64,000 nt of DNA from positions 24,877,285 to 24,941,284 of the forward strand of contig CM055104.1 of the NCBI GenBank assembly GCA_029204225.1, in the 5' to 3' direction. Source of the DNA: Diphasiastrum complanatum (Eukaryota > Streptophyta > Lycopodiopsida > Lycopodiales > Lycopodiaceae). A program made the translations under genes and the position numbers. The notes below the pieces were generated by a model, which saw nothing but the letters and a program-made list of their open reading frames with translations, had not been told where the DNA came from and ran no database searches. The stretch's first letter is position 1. The number at the start of each line of letters is the position of its first letter. Positions 34,623-45,758 of this stretch are shown one piece after another.

Positions 34623-35265
34623 TGTGAAGGATTTCAGATCATTCAAGATCCAATCCATGTCTCTGATCTTTGGTTACAATAAGGAGCAAACCAACAATCC
34701 TGCCAATGTAGAAAAAACAACATCTACATACAAAATGAGATGCAAACTCTAAGAGATACTGATCAAACATGAACCAAAATATAAAATATGTTTGCTATCT
34801 GTACAATTATAGTACCCTACTATATTTCACATGTGTGGAACCGAAAATAACAATAAATGAGCATTCTACACACAAGATTGCAAGATAACATCAAGAGAGT
34901 GCACCAATGAGTAGGAGAACCCAAAGAGAACCATGTATAATGATGCAATGAAAGAGAGAAGAGAGAAGATATGTCTCTCCATGAGTTACATCCTTTTATA
35001 GAGTGTCCAAACCCTATTTGGCCACTTGGCTTTCCCTCCATAATGTAAACCCTACTATTTTTGGGTCTAGATTCAATGTACCCAAAGTTCAAATTTGAAT
35101 CTCTCTCAAACTCGACTACCAACTTTCCCACACTTTCAAAAAGTGTTTATTGAATGTATGTTAAACTAATATAACTTCAAAAAGTTTATCTCTAAGTCTA
35201 AAATGAGTTTTGGCCTCTTATTGACAATCTACCAAAATATGACTAACTAGTTGAAATCTCTCACA
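34623..35265 (-). repeat. 5' LTR of the 4.5-kb non-autonomous element
   Basis: 643 bp. The palindrome of the 3' copy is mutated here to CACATGTGTG-like sequence near 34830. A TATA box lies near 34995. Confidence 0.85.
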
Positions 35266-35270
35266 AAAAA

Positions 35271-35975
35271 CACAGTTCATGAGGCAATGACAACACCTGA
35301 TACTGACTAGTGGAAAGCTGTCATGGACGTAGAATTCAACCTCTAATGGAGAATCAAACCTGAACTATAACTGAGCTGCCAAAGGATCGAAATTCAATTC
35401 CATGCAAGTGGTTATTCAAAGTGAAGTATGACGTTGAAGGTAAAATAAATCGATACAAGGCCAAATTGCTACCCAAAGGCTTCTCCCAAATTCCAGATCT
35501 GGATTATTCCCATACTTTTAGTCCTATGGTAAAACATGTTTCAATTCGTTTACTTCTTTCCTATGCAGCTGTAGCCGACATTGAAGTTCATCAAATGGAC
35601 GTCCAGACTGCCTCCCTCAATGGCACCATTGAAGAGGAGATCTACATGTCCCAGCTAGAAGGATACGAGCTAAAGGGCAAGGAGCACCTTGTGTGTAAGA
35701 TTTACAAAGCTCTGTACGGTCTGAAACAGTCTCCAAGAGCCTAATTTCAAAAAATTAACTCCTTCTTAATTGAGAATCGTTACATTCCAAACTCGACAGA
35801 CTCAAATGTCTATTTTAAGTCTGTATCAAAGTTTTTCATCATCATTACTCTATATGTTGATGATACTTTATTATTCAGTAATAATCTAAATTTGTTGAAG
35901 GATACCAAATGCATGTTAGCACAAGAATACAAGATGACAGATATGGGTCCTGCACTTTTCCACTAAGAAAATACT
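35271..35975 (+). pseudogene. Ty1/copia reverse transcriptase fragment
   Basis: HEAMTTPDTD and WKAVMDVEFN start it. KGFSQIPDLDYSHTFSPMVK, HQMDVQTASLNGTIEEEIYM and YKALYGLKQSPRA follow, and after a stop and frame change LYVDDTLLFSNNL, which holds the polymerase YVDD box. It ends at MTDMGPALFH. It is the host sequence into which the 4.5-kb element inserted, and the small piece 30711-30739 is probably its left side. Confidence 0.85.
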
Positions 35976-38281
35976 AGATTTAGGAGTATTCTTCAAATAG
36001 GATTGTTTGATCGAAGTGCAAGATTGAAGTTCTATAAACCACTGGTAATTAAAGAATGAACGCATACCAAAATGACAATCATCTTCAACTACAAAAAAAC
36101 GTTAGATTACAATCTAGAATCAAATCTAGATACCCAAAATCCTACAGAATATCAATTCAGCTATTATTCTTGGATTCATTATGATTCGTTATCCAATTGA
36201 GCACTCTGGGATACAATCACTAATGAGCTGAGTCTATTCCTTAACTAGGGAATACTCTATCCCTAGAATACTGTATATCCAATGCACATGACTTTAACTG
36301 ATGAAACCAAATGATTCACTAATCATGTGTCTTACAAGCAATATCAATCAAAACCATCAGTTTCTGGTGAATCCACATCACACTGATCATTTTACCAATT
36401 AACTTCACTCTAGAGTAATCAACTACTCAAGTTAATTGCCAATGATTCAAAAATCTCGAATGTCTAGGTGAAGAATTCAATTATACTAGTATGACACCAC
36501 GTATAGATCCTTATTCAAATCATTTATAAGTTAATCCCTAAATCTTCAATACAAATATTTATTAATCTGCAAGTATCTGTCAAAACAATACTTAATCATA
36601 AGTTCATGTTCACCGACTAGGTTAAGTGCACCAAATAACCCTACTAACCAGGAATACATAGTAGATTCATACAAGATTAATTGTGCACATATGTGATTAA
36701 TCTCACTATGACTCAGTACATAAACACATTTGTCTAGCAGATTCCTCCAGAACCCACATATATTACTAATAGAACTCACTTAGAATCTTGTAACTCAGCT
36801 ACAAAAGATTTTCTATTTCTCATGAGTAAATAACATATCCGGAAAATCTCTGAGACAAATAACATTTTCTCTCAACAGTTTTCCAATCCAATTTTCTCTA
36901 ATAGCATAATTTCTTCCCCTCAATCAACCCTTATTTGATCCTAGTACTAAAACTTAGATTAGGTTGATCCAATACAAAAACTCTCAGACTTAAATCCTAA
37001 TCAAACTTACTTCTATTCCAATCAAAATGGAATTAGTAACCATTGACCTTTCACTGTACTACTTATAGATAATGATTCAAATATCAAACTTGTTCTAGTT
37101 ATAGATTGTCCACACAATCTCTAGAGAACTTCTCTTTTTCGAAAAGTTCCAATTAGGTATCTCAGTCTGAATCTATCCGAATTTATCTTTAGAAAAATCT
37201 CATTTCTATACCACAGCTGGTTCTCTCCCAAAAACTATGCAACCCACAAATTCCTAAATAGAATTTTATCCCATCACTTCACCCCTCCTTTTAAAGAGAT
37301 TAACAATTTCAACAAAAATTAACTGAAAGATGATATACGAAAATATCCAAATCAAAGAAAAGTCAGTAATAAGTGCCTCCACTAAAAGATTCACTTTTTT
37401 ACAACAAGATTTCTCCTTCAAATATTTTCAGCCTGAGTGATAGAAACTACCATTCTATCGAAATTCATTTATGCAAAATGAGATATTCTAGGTTTAAGAA
37501 ATTGAATCACTTTAACCTTAGAATTTATTCGAATTTCAAGTTTATTCACTCAAGTAGTCACTTATATGATGACATAACAGTCTTTCAAAAGAATAACTTC
37601 ATGTTGGAAAGAATCATATAAACCAGTCTGATGTCTATATTCGAAAGATTACTAAGAAGAAAAAAATTAATTAAGAAAATGAGAAATATATTTGAGGGCC
37701 TCTGATTATGTAAATAATGAGATACCACATTGGGATCTAGATTAAACCTCAAGATTCTCAAAAATATCCCACATTTGATCAAATGGTTTTCTTCTTCCCA
37801 TATCGCGACTATGTACTAAAGCACACCATTGATCATCAAATCTTTACAGTCCTAGGATTTCCTTTCTAAAATTACTGATGTCCCATACCATCAGCTTTTC
37901 CTTCCAGAAAACCCTTAACCACCTCATCTGATATTCTAGATATCCATGATCATCTAGCTGTCCTATATTCATATAGGATATTATCTCTTGTTTCCAAACA
38001 CTGGAGAATCCATTTATTCGGATGACTGGCATGCCTATCAGATGGATACCACAAATCTACATCTGATCCTATGACTTAAACAGAGGAATTAACATGGTTC
38101 TACATTACATTCTGATCCTTTCTGGTTAATGATAAACTTCAAATCCCTCTGGATTCAAGAGCTTCTATCAAATTAATAGATTCAATGTGATCTATGAATC
38201 AGATTCTACTTCTAACATCACAATTGACATCCAAAACTACGGATAACTCAATGGTTACAAAAATATAAGTTATGAATTCAA
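35976..38281. other. No gene seen; AT-rich, possibly part of the histone-bearing element or an unknown LTR
   Basis: 2.3 kb without convincing frames. Small frames at 37373-37621 (plus) and 37844-38032 (minus) have no recognisable motif. No terminal repeat was located. Confidence 0.4.
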
Positions 38282-38696
38282 CTAAATGAATTCTATTCAG
38301 GAAATTAATAACCGGTATTCAACAATTATTTATTGGGATTTACCTAAAATCCTAACTGCGAAATACATTTTCTGATCACACTTACTACCTTTGATATCCA
38401 CTCTTCTTCCCTCCTTAGAATTTTCGTTCTCTAAAATCCTTCAGCTAAGGTATCAAGAAGACGTAACGACATTAGTAAATGTTTAAAAATTAACTACTGT
38501 AGGAAAAAGTCTGAAACAATATCATTTCTATCCTATACTTGGGCTGAATAACTAATACATCAAAAATCAGCTACTAGTATGTGAAACAGTTCTAGTCTGA
38601 TTTTTTGAATATAATTCACCATAGGATCTAATTGGAAATGAAATCAGTTTTTTATTTATTTCTATATTACAATTTTTCCAATAAATTTGGACTGTT
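38282..38696 (+). repeat. 410-bp direct repeat, left copy
   Basis: It begins CTAAATGAATTCTAT and ends TTTGGACTGTT. A second copy lies at 40035-40441 in the same orientation. Together they bracket the truncated H3-protease module exactly. Confidence 0.8.
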
Positions 38697-40034
38697 TAGC
38701 TATCTAGTACAGATTCGTGCATGTGTCCAAGCCCACATGGCCTCATAATTGGGTCATCATTGTCAGTACAAACATTCCATGTGGACCAATAATCTGACGA
38801 CACATGTCATCGTCGTCTTTTCACATGTGCAAAAATTTCTTATATATAAGTCCTCGGAATTTTCATTTTTTTCCACAAAATTTTTGTTTTTCGCTCTCGA
38901 TATCGCTCTAAAGCACGCTCTTTCACCGTTCAAGCTTCCGCCCTCTCACAGTACGCTCGAGTCCGATACCGCTGGTAGTGCAATATCGCTTTCGAGCGCA
39001 CATCTCTTTTCATAAAATAATCTGTGTGGATCTTGCGTTCGAAATCGATATTCAGTTTTGGTATCGATCTCTAGCGCCCTTTTATCGCAAATTTTTTTGT
39101 TTGCCATTCCCATGTTCCCCCTGGTACTGCTCGTAGGCATGGCAATAAGCAGGTCTGAATGAGGGAGATCAGAAAACTCCAAAGATCAACTGAATTGTTG
39201 ATCCCTAGAGCTCCTTTCGGTCGATCTATATGGAATGTCACTCTGTCACTTGGGCTGGCAGTGCATGGTAAGCGTGTCACCATCATGCCAAAGGATTTCG
39301 TCATTCTCAAAAGACTTCGAGACAGATATTCTGGTCTGCATGTTGATAATGCCAGCACCTCCAGAGACCTGCCTCTAGATAGAACCGACTTGCCTACTAC
39401 CTCTAGGAGGAAGAGAAAGCAGCCTATCCCCAAGAAGGCTGGATCTCGAAGGCCAACTGCTTTCCTTCCTCCTAGACGTATCCCGGCCAAGAGACCCCAT
39501 GTCTTCTTGAGCTCTGAGTCAGATGCTGGAGAATCTGACTCAGATCGAGAATCTTCATCCCTTCCTCCTCCTGTTATTCGTCCAGCTCCTCAGCAGGTTT
39601 CATCACCAAAAGTGTTGATTACCCAAGAGGAGCTAGACAAAATAACAGAGAAATCTGTAAATATTGTTTCCACTTCTGTTTCTGCTACTGTACATAATTT
39701 TTTTGTGAGAATTCCATATGATCCAGCCCAGTTTTTTTTTATTCTGACCATTATAATCAATACGAGGTCTACTTAGCTAACAAAATTAATCTTCTCGACA
39801 ACTTTTTTGTTTTTTTTCTTCCAGATACACGTAGAAGCTTTAGATTAGGTCCCAAATTTTGTGCCGAGCTTAAAGATAAGACCTCAGAAATTTTAGATGT
39901 AATAATAGAGGCTGGAGTTTCTTTTTTGCAGAATAGTATTAGTTTCGATTCCCACGGTACAGTTTTTGTTGTTAGTCCATTTTTCATGGGAGCGGTAAAG
40001 ACAAAAGAAGCCAATTTTGAGAAGCTTGTCTATT
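38697..40034 (+). pseudogene. Truncated histone H3-like / Ulp1-like fusion gene (copy 1)
   Basis: A TATA box (TATATATAAG, about 38840) precedes the coding part. From 39159: MREIRKLQRSTELLIPRAPF, the H3 alpha-N and start of alpha-1. A 90-base in-frame deletion then removes most of the histone fold, and HGKRVTIMPKD follows (the end of the H3 fold). A basic/Ser-Pro linker (TSRRKRKQPIPKK) and acidic SSESDAGESDSDRESS come next. After a slip in a T-run near 39735 comes LANKINLLDNFFVFFLPDTR and FVVSPFFMGAVKTKEANFEK, the beginning of the protease-like domain. The gene is cut at FEKLVYS, where the right 410-bp repeat starts. Copy 2 (60963-62948) shows the missing parts. Confidence 0.75.
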
Positions 40035-40441
40035 CTAAATGAATTCTATCTAGGAAATTAATAACTGGTATTAAGCAAATATTTACTGAGATTACCAAAA
40101 TCCTAATTGCAAAATACATTTTCCGATCACACTTACTACCCATGATGTCCACTCTTCTTCCCTCAGAATTTTCAGTCCCCTGAAAATCTTTGAGCTAAGG
40201 TATCAAGAAGACGTAATGACATTAGTAAATGTTTAACATTAATTCCTGTAGGAGAAAATCTGAAACAATTTCATTTCTATCCTCTACCTGGCTGAATTAC
40301 CAATATACAAAAATCAACTACTAGTAAGAAAAATACTAGTCTGATCTTTTGAATATAATTCACCATAGGATTTAATTGAAAATGAAATCAGTTTTTCTAT
40401 TAATTCCTATTATTACGATTTTCCAATAAAATTGGACTGTT
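40035..40441 (+). repeat. 410-bp direct repeat, right copy
   Basis: About 90 percent similar to 38282-38696 by eye, with small indels. It starts at the truncation point of the H3-protease gene. Confidence 0.8.
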
Positions 40442-40442
40442 C

Positions 40443-41047
40443 TCTCTTTTCACTTACTGGCTTACTTCGCTATAATTATCTATAATTAATAAAAAAATTC
40501 ATAGAATTTGGATTCGGGTACTTTCTATCCTATATTCACTACAAATAATTTTGTCGAATAAAGAATTACCTCCAAATACTATGATCTTTATTCCATTAAT
40601 TATTTAACAAGTATTTCAAAAGCTTTGGTATTATTGGATCTTTGGTCAAGTTGTAATAATCGGTTTTTGGAATGAGTTTTTCTAAGCCGATCTTGATGGA
40701 AAGAAGAGAAGAGAGAAAGTGGTAACCTAAACCAATATGTCAACGGAAGAATCCCTACCTCATTATATAGATAGTAGAGTCTTGTCCATGAAACCATGCA
40801 ACCCCCATGTAGGTCAACTATAAATAGATCACATCTCTTCATGCAGTCGTCTTGTCTATATCCGTCACACAGACATGCAATACTCCATATGTCTCAATTA
40901 GTGTATCTGGGTTCTCTCAAGGTTATTAGTCACAAATTGGCCTTGACATAGAATTAAATCATGGTGTGACCAACAATCTTGAATACCGGAGGGCCAATCT
41001 ACCATATTAGGACTATTACAGGTCCTTAACCAAATATGGCCATGACA
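40443..41047 (-). repeat. Probable LTR, minus strand (left end approximate)
   Basis: In element orientation a purine tract (TTAAGGAGGGAAAAA) precedes TGTCATGGCCATATTTGG at 41047, a typical 3' LTR start. A TATA box (CTATATAATGAGG) lies near 40764. A piece of the same sequence is at 50500-50660 on the plus strand. The other end was not fixed. Confidence 0.55.
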
Positions 41048-41320
41048 TTTTTCCCTCCTTAAATTGCTTCTATCCTTAGAAGCTCCTCAAAATATGAAAG
41101 AATTACAATTCTTTTAACTTTCAATATTAACCGAAAAAATCAGTATCCTTAGTCTAACTTTCATATCAAACAAGTACTCAAAGAAATTTTTTTTCCAATC
41201 GTTAATCTCTACTCTACAGTACAAACTCTGGTTTGAAATAGTACACGAACAGATATACATGAATCTAATTTGCAGATTACATTATGGACTTCGAAAGTTG
41301 TTCAACCCTCAAATCAAGTA
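41048..41320. other. Short remnant upstream of that LTR; no gene
   Basis: AT-rich with a purine tract on the minus strand at its left edge. Confidence 0.4.
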
Positions 41321-41324
41321 GACG

Positions 41325-41755
41325 CGTGTCATTCTCGCACGTGACACATGTCAGATCAATCATTCTAGGTACGACGCATTTATTTTGACCAATCATAAGT
41401 CGACTTGTCACTCCTCCACACGTGTGAATTTTTTTTGATCAATAGGTCTTTTTCGGCTCGGGTTTTCATGCAAATTTATGATTGCTTGGCCAGATATCAA
41501 TTTCAAGTGCGCCGCTTCCTCTCATTACCCTCCGTTGACTATTTTGCGCCTAGGACCGATACTGCTTCATCCGGTATCGCATTCAAATGCGCTTTTCATC
41601 TCTTTTCTTTTCTGCTATGTGTTCTCGCGCTCGGATCCGATACTCCAACTTGAAATATCTCTCTCAAGCGCACGTTGCCTTGACGTGCTTGCCTGACCTG
41701 CGGTTTGTGCCTGAGAGCGATATTTGGAACTTTAGTTCTATTGTTTTTGTTTAAA
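41325..41755 (+). promoter_or_regulatory. Upstream region of the second histone-element gene (copy 1)
   Basis: Shared with 63483-63926. It contains CACGTGACACATGTCAGATC, CCACACGTGTG (about 41418), a T-run and GATCAATAGGTC (ATAAATAGG in copy 2, a TATA-like box). TTTAAAATG marks the gene start. Confidence 0.55.
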
Positions 41756-43143
41756 ATGTCTAATTTTGAATCTTGTTTGTTTTTTTTTTTTTATGAATTT
41801 GATATTACTAATAGGTTGGAGTATTTCAAATCTCTTTTTTCTCCTTTTCTTTTTATTCTACCTTCTATAACTGAGGGCCCTGGTGTGGAGGCATTTTCTG
41901 AGATATATCTCAGATTTAATTCCCTACTCAGTACTCCGTTATTCAGATCTCAGAATAAGAATATGATTTATTATCAGGACCTGGTGGCACTCGGCAAGCA
42001 TATCTATAAAGCTAAGCTTGACAGAATGTTTACCAAGTTACATAATGATTTCAAGTCTATAGATGAGTGTCCAATTCACAATAAAAAATGTAGATTTGTT
42101 GATTTTCAGTCTGCTTTTATGAGTGTTAATTTAGATGATTATTTAAATTTTGATCATGCTCGAAATAGGGCTACGTTTATAGGCCCTAGAACACCCACTA
42201 TTCTTTCTCCTTCTGTAAATCTTTGATCACTTTGCCTACTTATAATATAGATAATTATTCTTTTTTGACAATATTGGATGTATCGGATCTTTTTGACTTC
42301 ACTGAGGCTGAGACTCTTTGCATTTTGAGCAAAGAGCTTGATGAATTTTCGGATATAATTGATTTTGATGCTAATGATCTTCTCCCTGGTGTTGACGATG
42401 TACATAATGATAAGTTTTATTCAGGGAAAGATTGCTTGAAAATGGCTGTGAAGGAAATGCGCAACAAAGAAGATGATCTACCTTTTGAGGAGGAGTTTCT
42501 TAGAATCCAAAGTCAACTTGGTTTTCCACAGCCAACTGTCTATTTACCAACAATATTGACATCGAAAGGTGGACATAATATTGATGGAGAGACAATAATC
42601 AGGGAAGACAAAGCTGAATGTGTAAATTTTTGTATCTTATCAAGTACTAGTAGATTTGTTATGTCGGATTATATACTGGAGCTTACTTTGTCTTTTATCA
42701 TTTCAGAAAACAATTTTCCTTGATGATTTCGCAATTCGTCGAGGAGGGCAGAGATTTTCTGCTGGAGAATTTTTAAGAGATCATGCACTGCGGCACTATC
42801 TGAAGTCCTTCAAGAATAATGAGATAAGTGTTGTCCATTCAAAGTTTCATCAACATGGTGAAACTATGATTATGGCAATCAAGGCACTGTCTCATTTTCT
42901 TGGGGACATAATCTCAATAAGGTGCATAAAATAATTTTTGTAAAGAAAACTATTGCGGTTAAAATTTTAGGATATGGATCAGTGAATTCCATGCTCAGAT
43001 CATCTCATTTTGTAATGTATGCTACTTATGTTGATCTGAGTAAGCATGAAAACTATGAGCTATTGGATTCATACAAAAAAAGAAAATTGTTACATGATTC
43101 TAAGTTGCAACTTTCATTGGAGACAATATTGGAAGCAGATTAG
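41756..43143 (+). CDS. Multi-exon gene with possible C-terminal histone fold (copy 1)
   Basis: Starts MSNFESCLFFFFYEFDITN. Exon 1 runs to about 42222, where the frame slips (stop at 42226) and continues as ITLPTYNIDNYSFLTILDV to 42621. A GT-AG intron 42622-42706 keeps the frame. Exon 2 (42707-about 42919) encodes FAIRRGGQRFSAGEFLRDHA, LRHYLKSF, HQHGETMIMAIKALSHFLGD. RFSAG...YL and LSHFLGDI resemble RVGAG...YL and LSKLLGDV of histone H2A; RRGG and H..GETM could also fit H4. A shift near 42920 leads to VKILGYGSVNSMLRSSHF and a stop at 43141. The N-terminal 290 residues are acidic in places (DEFSDIIDFDANDLLPGVDD) and unrecognised. The histone-fold reading is weak on its own; it is supported mainly by the H3 gene next to it. 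It converges with the gene at 43205-45734. Confidence 0.5.
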
Positions 43144-43204
43144 ATACTGTTGAATTGTACTTTGTAGATATTTCTATTTAATATACAAAATTTTATTGTG
43201 TGTC

Positions 43205-45734
43205 TATAGCCTACTGGCTTGTATAAATTTGCATGCTATCCGTCGATTTTGTATTATGACGAATTCGGATTCTTCTGTAAAACCATTGGACAAGTTGCAG
43301 TATATAGCTGTTTTTTGTGCTAGTCCCGCCATGTTGTGTACTTTTATGAAATGCCGCTCTTGCTTGCCAATGAGATTCTTCCATTCCTTGCGATGACCAT
43401 ATGCTAAGGCTTCCATTATTTCTTGCAAAGAATGTCGAATGATGTCATAATATGTGCTGCATGTCATAAAAACATAATCTAAATTAGTACCAAAAGAATC
43501 TAATTTAATTGCACATATTTGTCTATCGTAGTGTAAAATCAAAATCTTACCATAAAATGTGTTATTGTTATATGATCAACACCCCATGCACTTTGAACTG
43601 CATCCACAAATTCATTGGTTGTTTTTCTATATCATTTGTACATCAATATTTGAAAATTTTTCTTTTCTCAAGTATTTCACCATGTTGTCTAACTTTTTCC
43701 AAACTTCTACTTTGTGTATACGAGTAGAACCTTCTTCAAAATCTTGAGTTGCTGCAAAAATTTCTTTCCAAACCGTGTATTGAACCTTAGATTGTTTGCC
43801 AGAATAATTTGATAAAAATCTTTGAGCTTTAGATCCTCCAATGCTCGGCTTGCATTTTCCTATTTTACTTGATAGCTTGTCATCTTTTTTTATTTTAACG
43901 TGACCTTTATGTAAGCATTCTTTGGACAACACATCCTCTAATCTGGAAATAGCTTCCTTCGGAAAGACCTCTAGCTTGGAATTCCATGCAAACAAGATGT
44001 GAAGATATATTATTTTTTCTATAATACGCATCTCCGCATGCAATGTACAAATATGAACATTTTGTAGAGGAATCGGTAGTACAGGTTTTCAATTAGGATC
44101 TTCTCGATCTCTTGATATTCATGTACTCATTGTCATGTCTTTTGCTGTATTCATGCAATACAAACAAGGGTGTTTAGAGTTAGCGCCATGAGATACATTG
44201 AACATACATTTTAATGTCTTCAAACCTCCTGCTAAATGCCATTCAACGTTGAAAGTGCCAATTCCAGGAATATTGAGTGGAGCTCCCTCCATGTGATTTT
44301 TTATGGTGGCAGGATATGATGTTCTATTAAATATCCATGAGAGAATGTCATGGTCTTCTTTCAGCACCTATAAGAGAACACAAAAACATGATTAGACTCA
44401 TAATATTAACACAGAGAAGATTTTAGATATGAAATCCATATTCAAATGATTATTCCTATTTATTATGCGAAGGAACTGCTATATCTGAATGCTGTCAACC
44501 ACTAGATATCATTTTTAGATTGAACACTGAAATTAAGGCCTTCTGAGTCTTCTGAATTTGAAAGTGCTCCATTCATGATCGTGAGACTGACCCTTTCCAT
44601 TTTTTGTCCTTTTATAATTTCAGACTCATCTAACTTGAGAACAACTATCAACTTGTTATTGACATTCTCATTTGTAATACCGTAAAAATTTATGATGAAT
44701 GTTAATAACTGATTAATGTCAATAAATAGATTGTTGGAATTGTTATAAGCTAGACTTTCTCCTTTCGAGCAATACACTTCATTGATATGAGATGGATTAC
44801 CAACTATTGTCTGCATACCATGGTTTAACATGTCTCTTTGTTTTAAAGATGAAATGGTCGTGGGATTGGAAACTTTTTAATATTTACAAAGTCACATGCC
44901 CCCTGAAGCAATGTAGTCTAATATTTTTCCAACTTCATCCATAATGGTATCAATAACTGAAGCCTTAATCTTTTTCATTTTGTTATTATTTAACATTGAT
45001 TTCATAGATTTAGAAGTCAAGATAGAGCCTAGTGAGTTTCCAATTGAAATCTCATTGGCCAAATGGTCTTCAACAACCAATGCTGATCTGCATTGCAAAC
45101 ATAATGTTTATGAAAATGTCAGTAGAAATTAGGACACTCGTAGTATTCACAGTAGTATACAATAAGCAAATCAACATAAAGTTGAAATGAATAAATAACA
45201 AAATTAGTGATTGTTAATGAATCAAAAAGTTCAAGCAATATTCAATACCAAATAAGCTATAACTTACTTGAATGCACGGATTCGTCTTCTTCTATGACCT
45301 CTTCTGGATGATAGATCACATATATCATTGTTTACCAATCTTTTTCTCTTGTTGCTTCGGACCTTTCTATTGAGCACATCCATATCTTTAACAAGAGACA
45401 AATATGAGATACGCATGGATTGAAATGCAATTTTTATCTCATCATTACTAGTTGTATAATGATGCAAAGAAGATTTCAACCTTTGGATCTCCTCCTTGGG
45501 CAAAGAACTTGCCCAAACAAAAGCGCCCACCAAAACTTTGAAAGACCAGCAATAGAAAAAGGGTCTTTTGGGAGCTATACACACTCGAACTTTGAAAAAA
45601 AATTCAAAGAGAAAGTTTGAACAGCGTTGAATGGTGAAGAGTAATTTGAAATGCAAAGTGTTTGAAAATTTGAAATGCAAAGTGTTTTCAAATTGAAGAA
45701 ATCGTTCAAAAAGTTTCTTTCTTATGCTGAGCAT
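43205..45734 (-). pseudogene. Multi-exon transposase-like gene of the histone-bearing element
   Basis: Minus-strand exons: about 45734-45268 (coiled-coil, RSNKRKRL and RRGHRRRRIRAFK), 45087-44892 (SALVVEDHLANEISIGNSLG), 44885-44502, 44370-44119, 44043-43627 and about 43500-43205. Several junctions are clean GT-AG, for example donor after 45268 and acceptor before 45087. Key motifs: LIVVLKLDESEIIKGQKMER (a possible first catalytic Asp in a strand), EWHLAGGLKTLKCMFNVSHG followed by HPCLYC, and HAEMRIIEKIIYLHILFAW. In a family of uncharacterised eukaryotic transposase-like proteins the second motif reads G-D-L-K; here Asp is Gly. The last exon (RHSLQEIMEALAYGHRKEWK) is His-rich. Frameshifts near 44880 make this copy inactive. 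A polyadenylation signal AATAAA is seen in reverse near 43190. The exact superfamily is not known to me. Confidence 0.5.
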
Positions 45735-45758
45735 GTTTTTGTTATGCTGAGCATAACA
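45720..45758. repeat. Duplicated near-palindrome TTATGCTGAGCATA
   Basis: TTATGCTGAGCAT occurs twice, separated by GTTTTTG; each copy is almost self-complementary. It lies just upstream of the transposase-like gene, where a transposase binding site or a transcription factor site would be plausible. No function shown. Confidence 0.5.

Larger units (their letters stand above)
30745..35265 (-). mobile_element. Non-autonomous LTR retrotransposon, 4.5 kb, complete ends
   Basis: The 3' LTR is 30745-31398 (654 bp) and the 5' LTR 34623-35265 (643 bp), TGTGAGAGATTTC...GATCCTTCACA-type ends. The target duplication AAAAA lies at 30740-30744 and 35266-35270. The primer site is at 34611-34622 and the purine tract GAAGAGGGAG next to 31399. 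It holds a gag remnant and several unknown frames but no pol. It is inserted in copia sequence that resumes at 35271. The LTRs differ at many sites, so it is older than the element at 10189. Confidence 0.85.

Noticed and set aside
37373-38032. Small frames in the 36-38 kb AT-rich stretch
   Set aside because: Short, without motifs, in composition that yields chance frames.
40035-40441. 410-bp direct repeats as LTRs of a miniature retroelement carrying the H3 fragment
   Set aside because: No TG...CA ends, no primer site after the left copy and no purine tract before the right copy.
41756-42723. Cohesin Rad21/Scc1-like N-terminus for the second histone-element gene
   Set aside because: ITLP followed by acidic residues recalls plant Rad21, but the N-terminal G-P-L...W core is missing and the C-terminal part does not resemble a winged helix.
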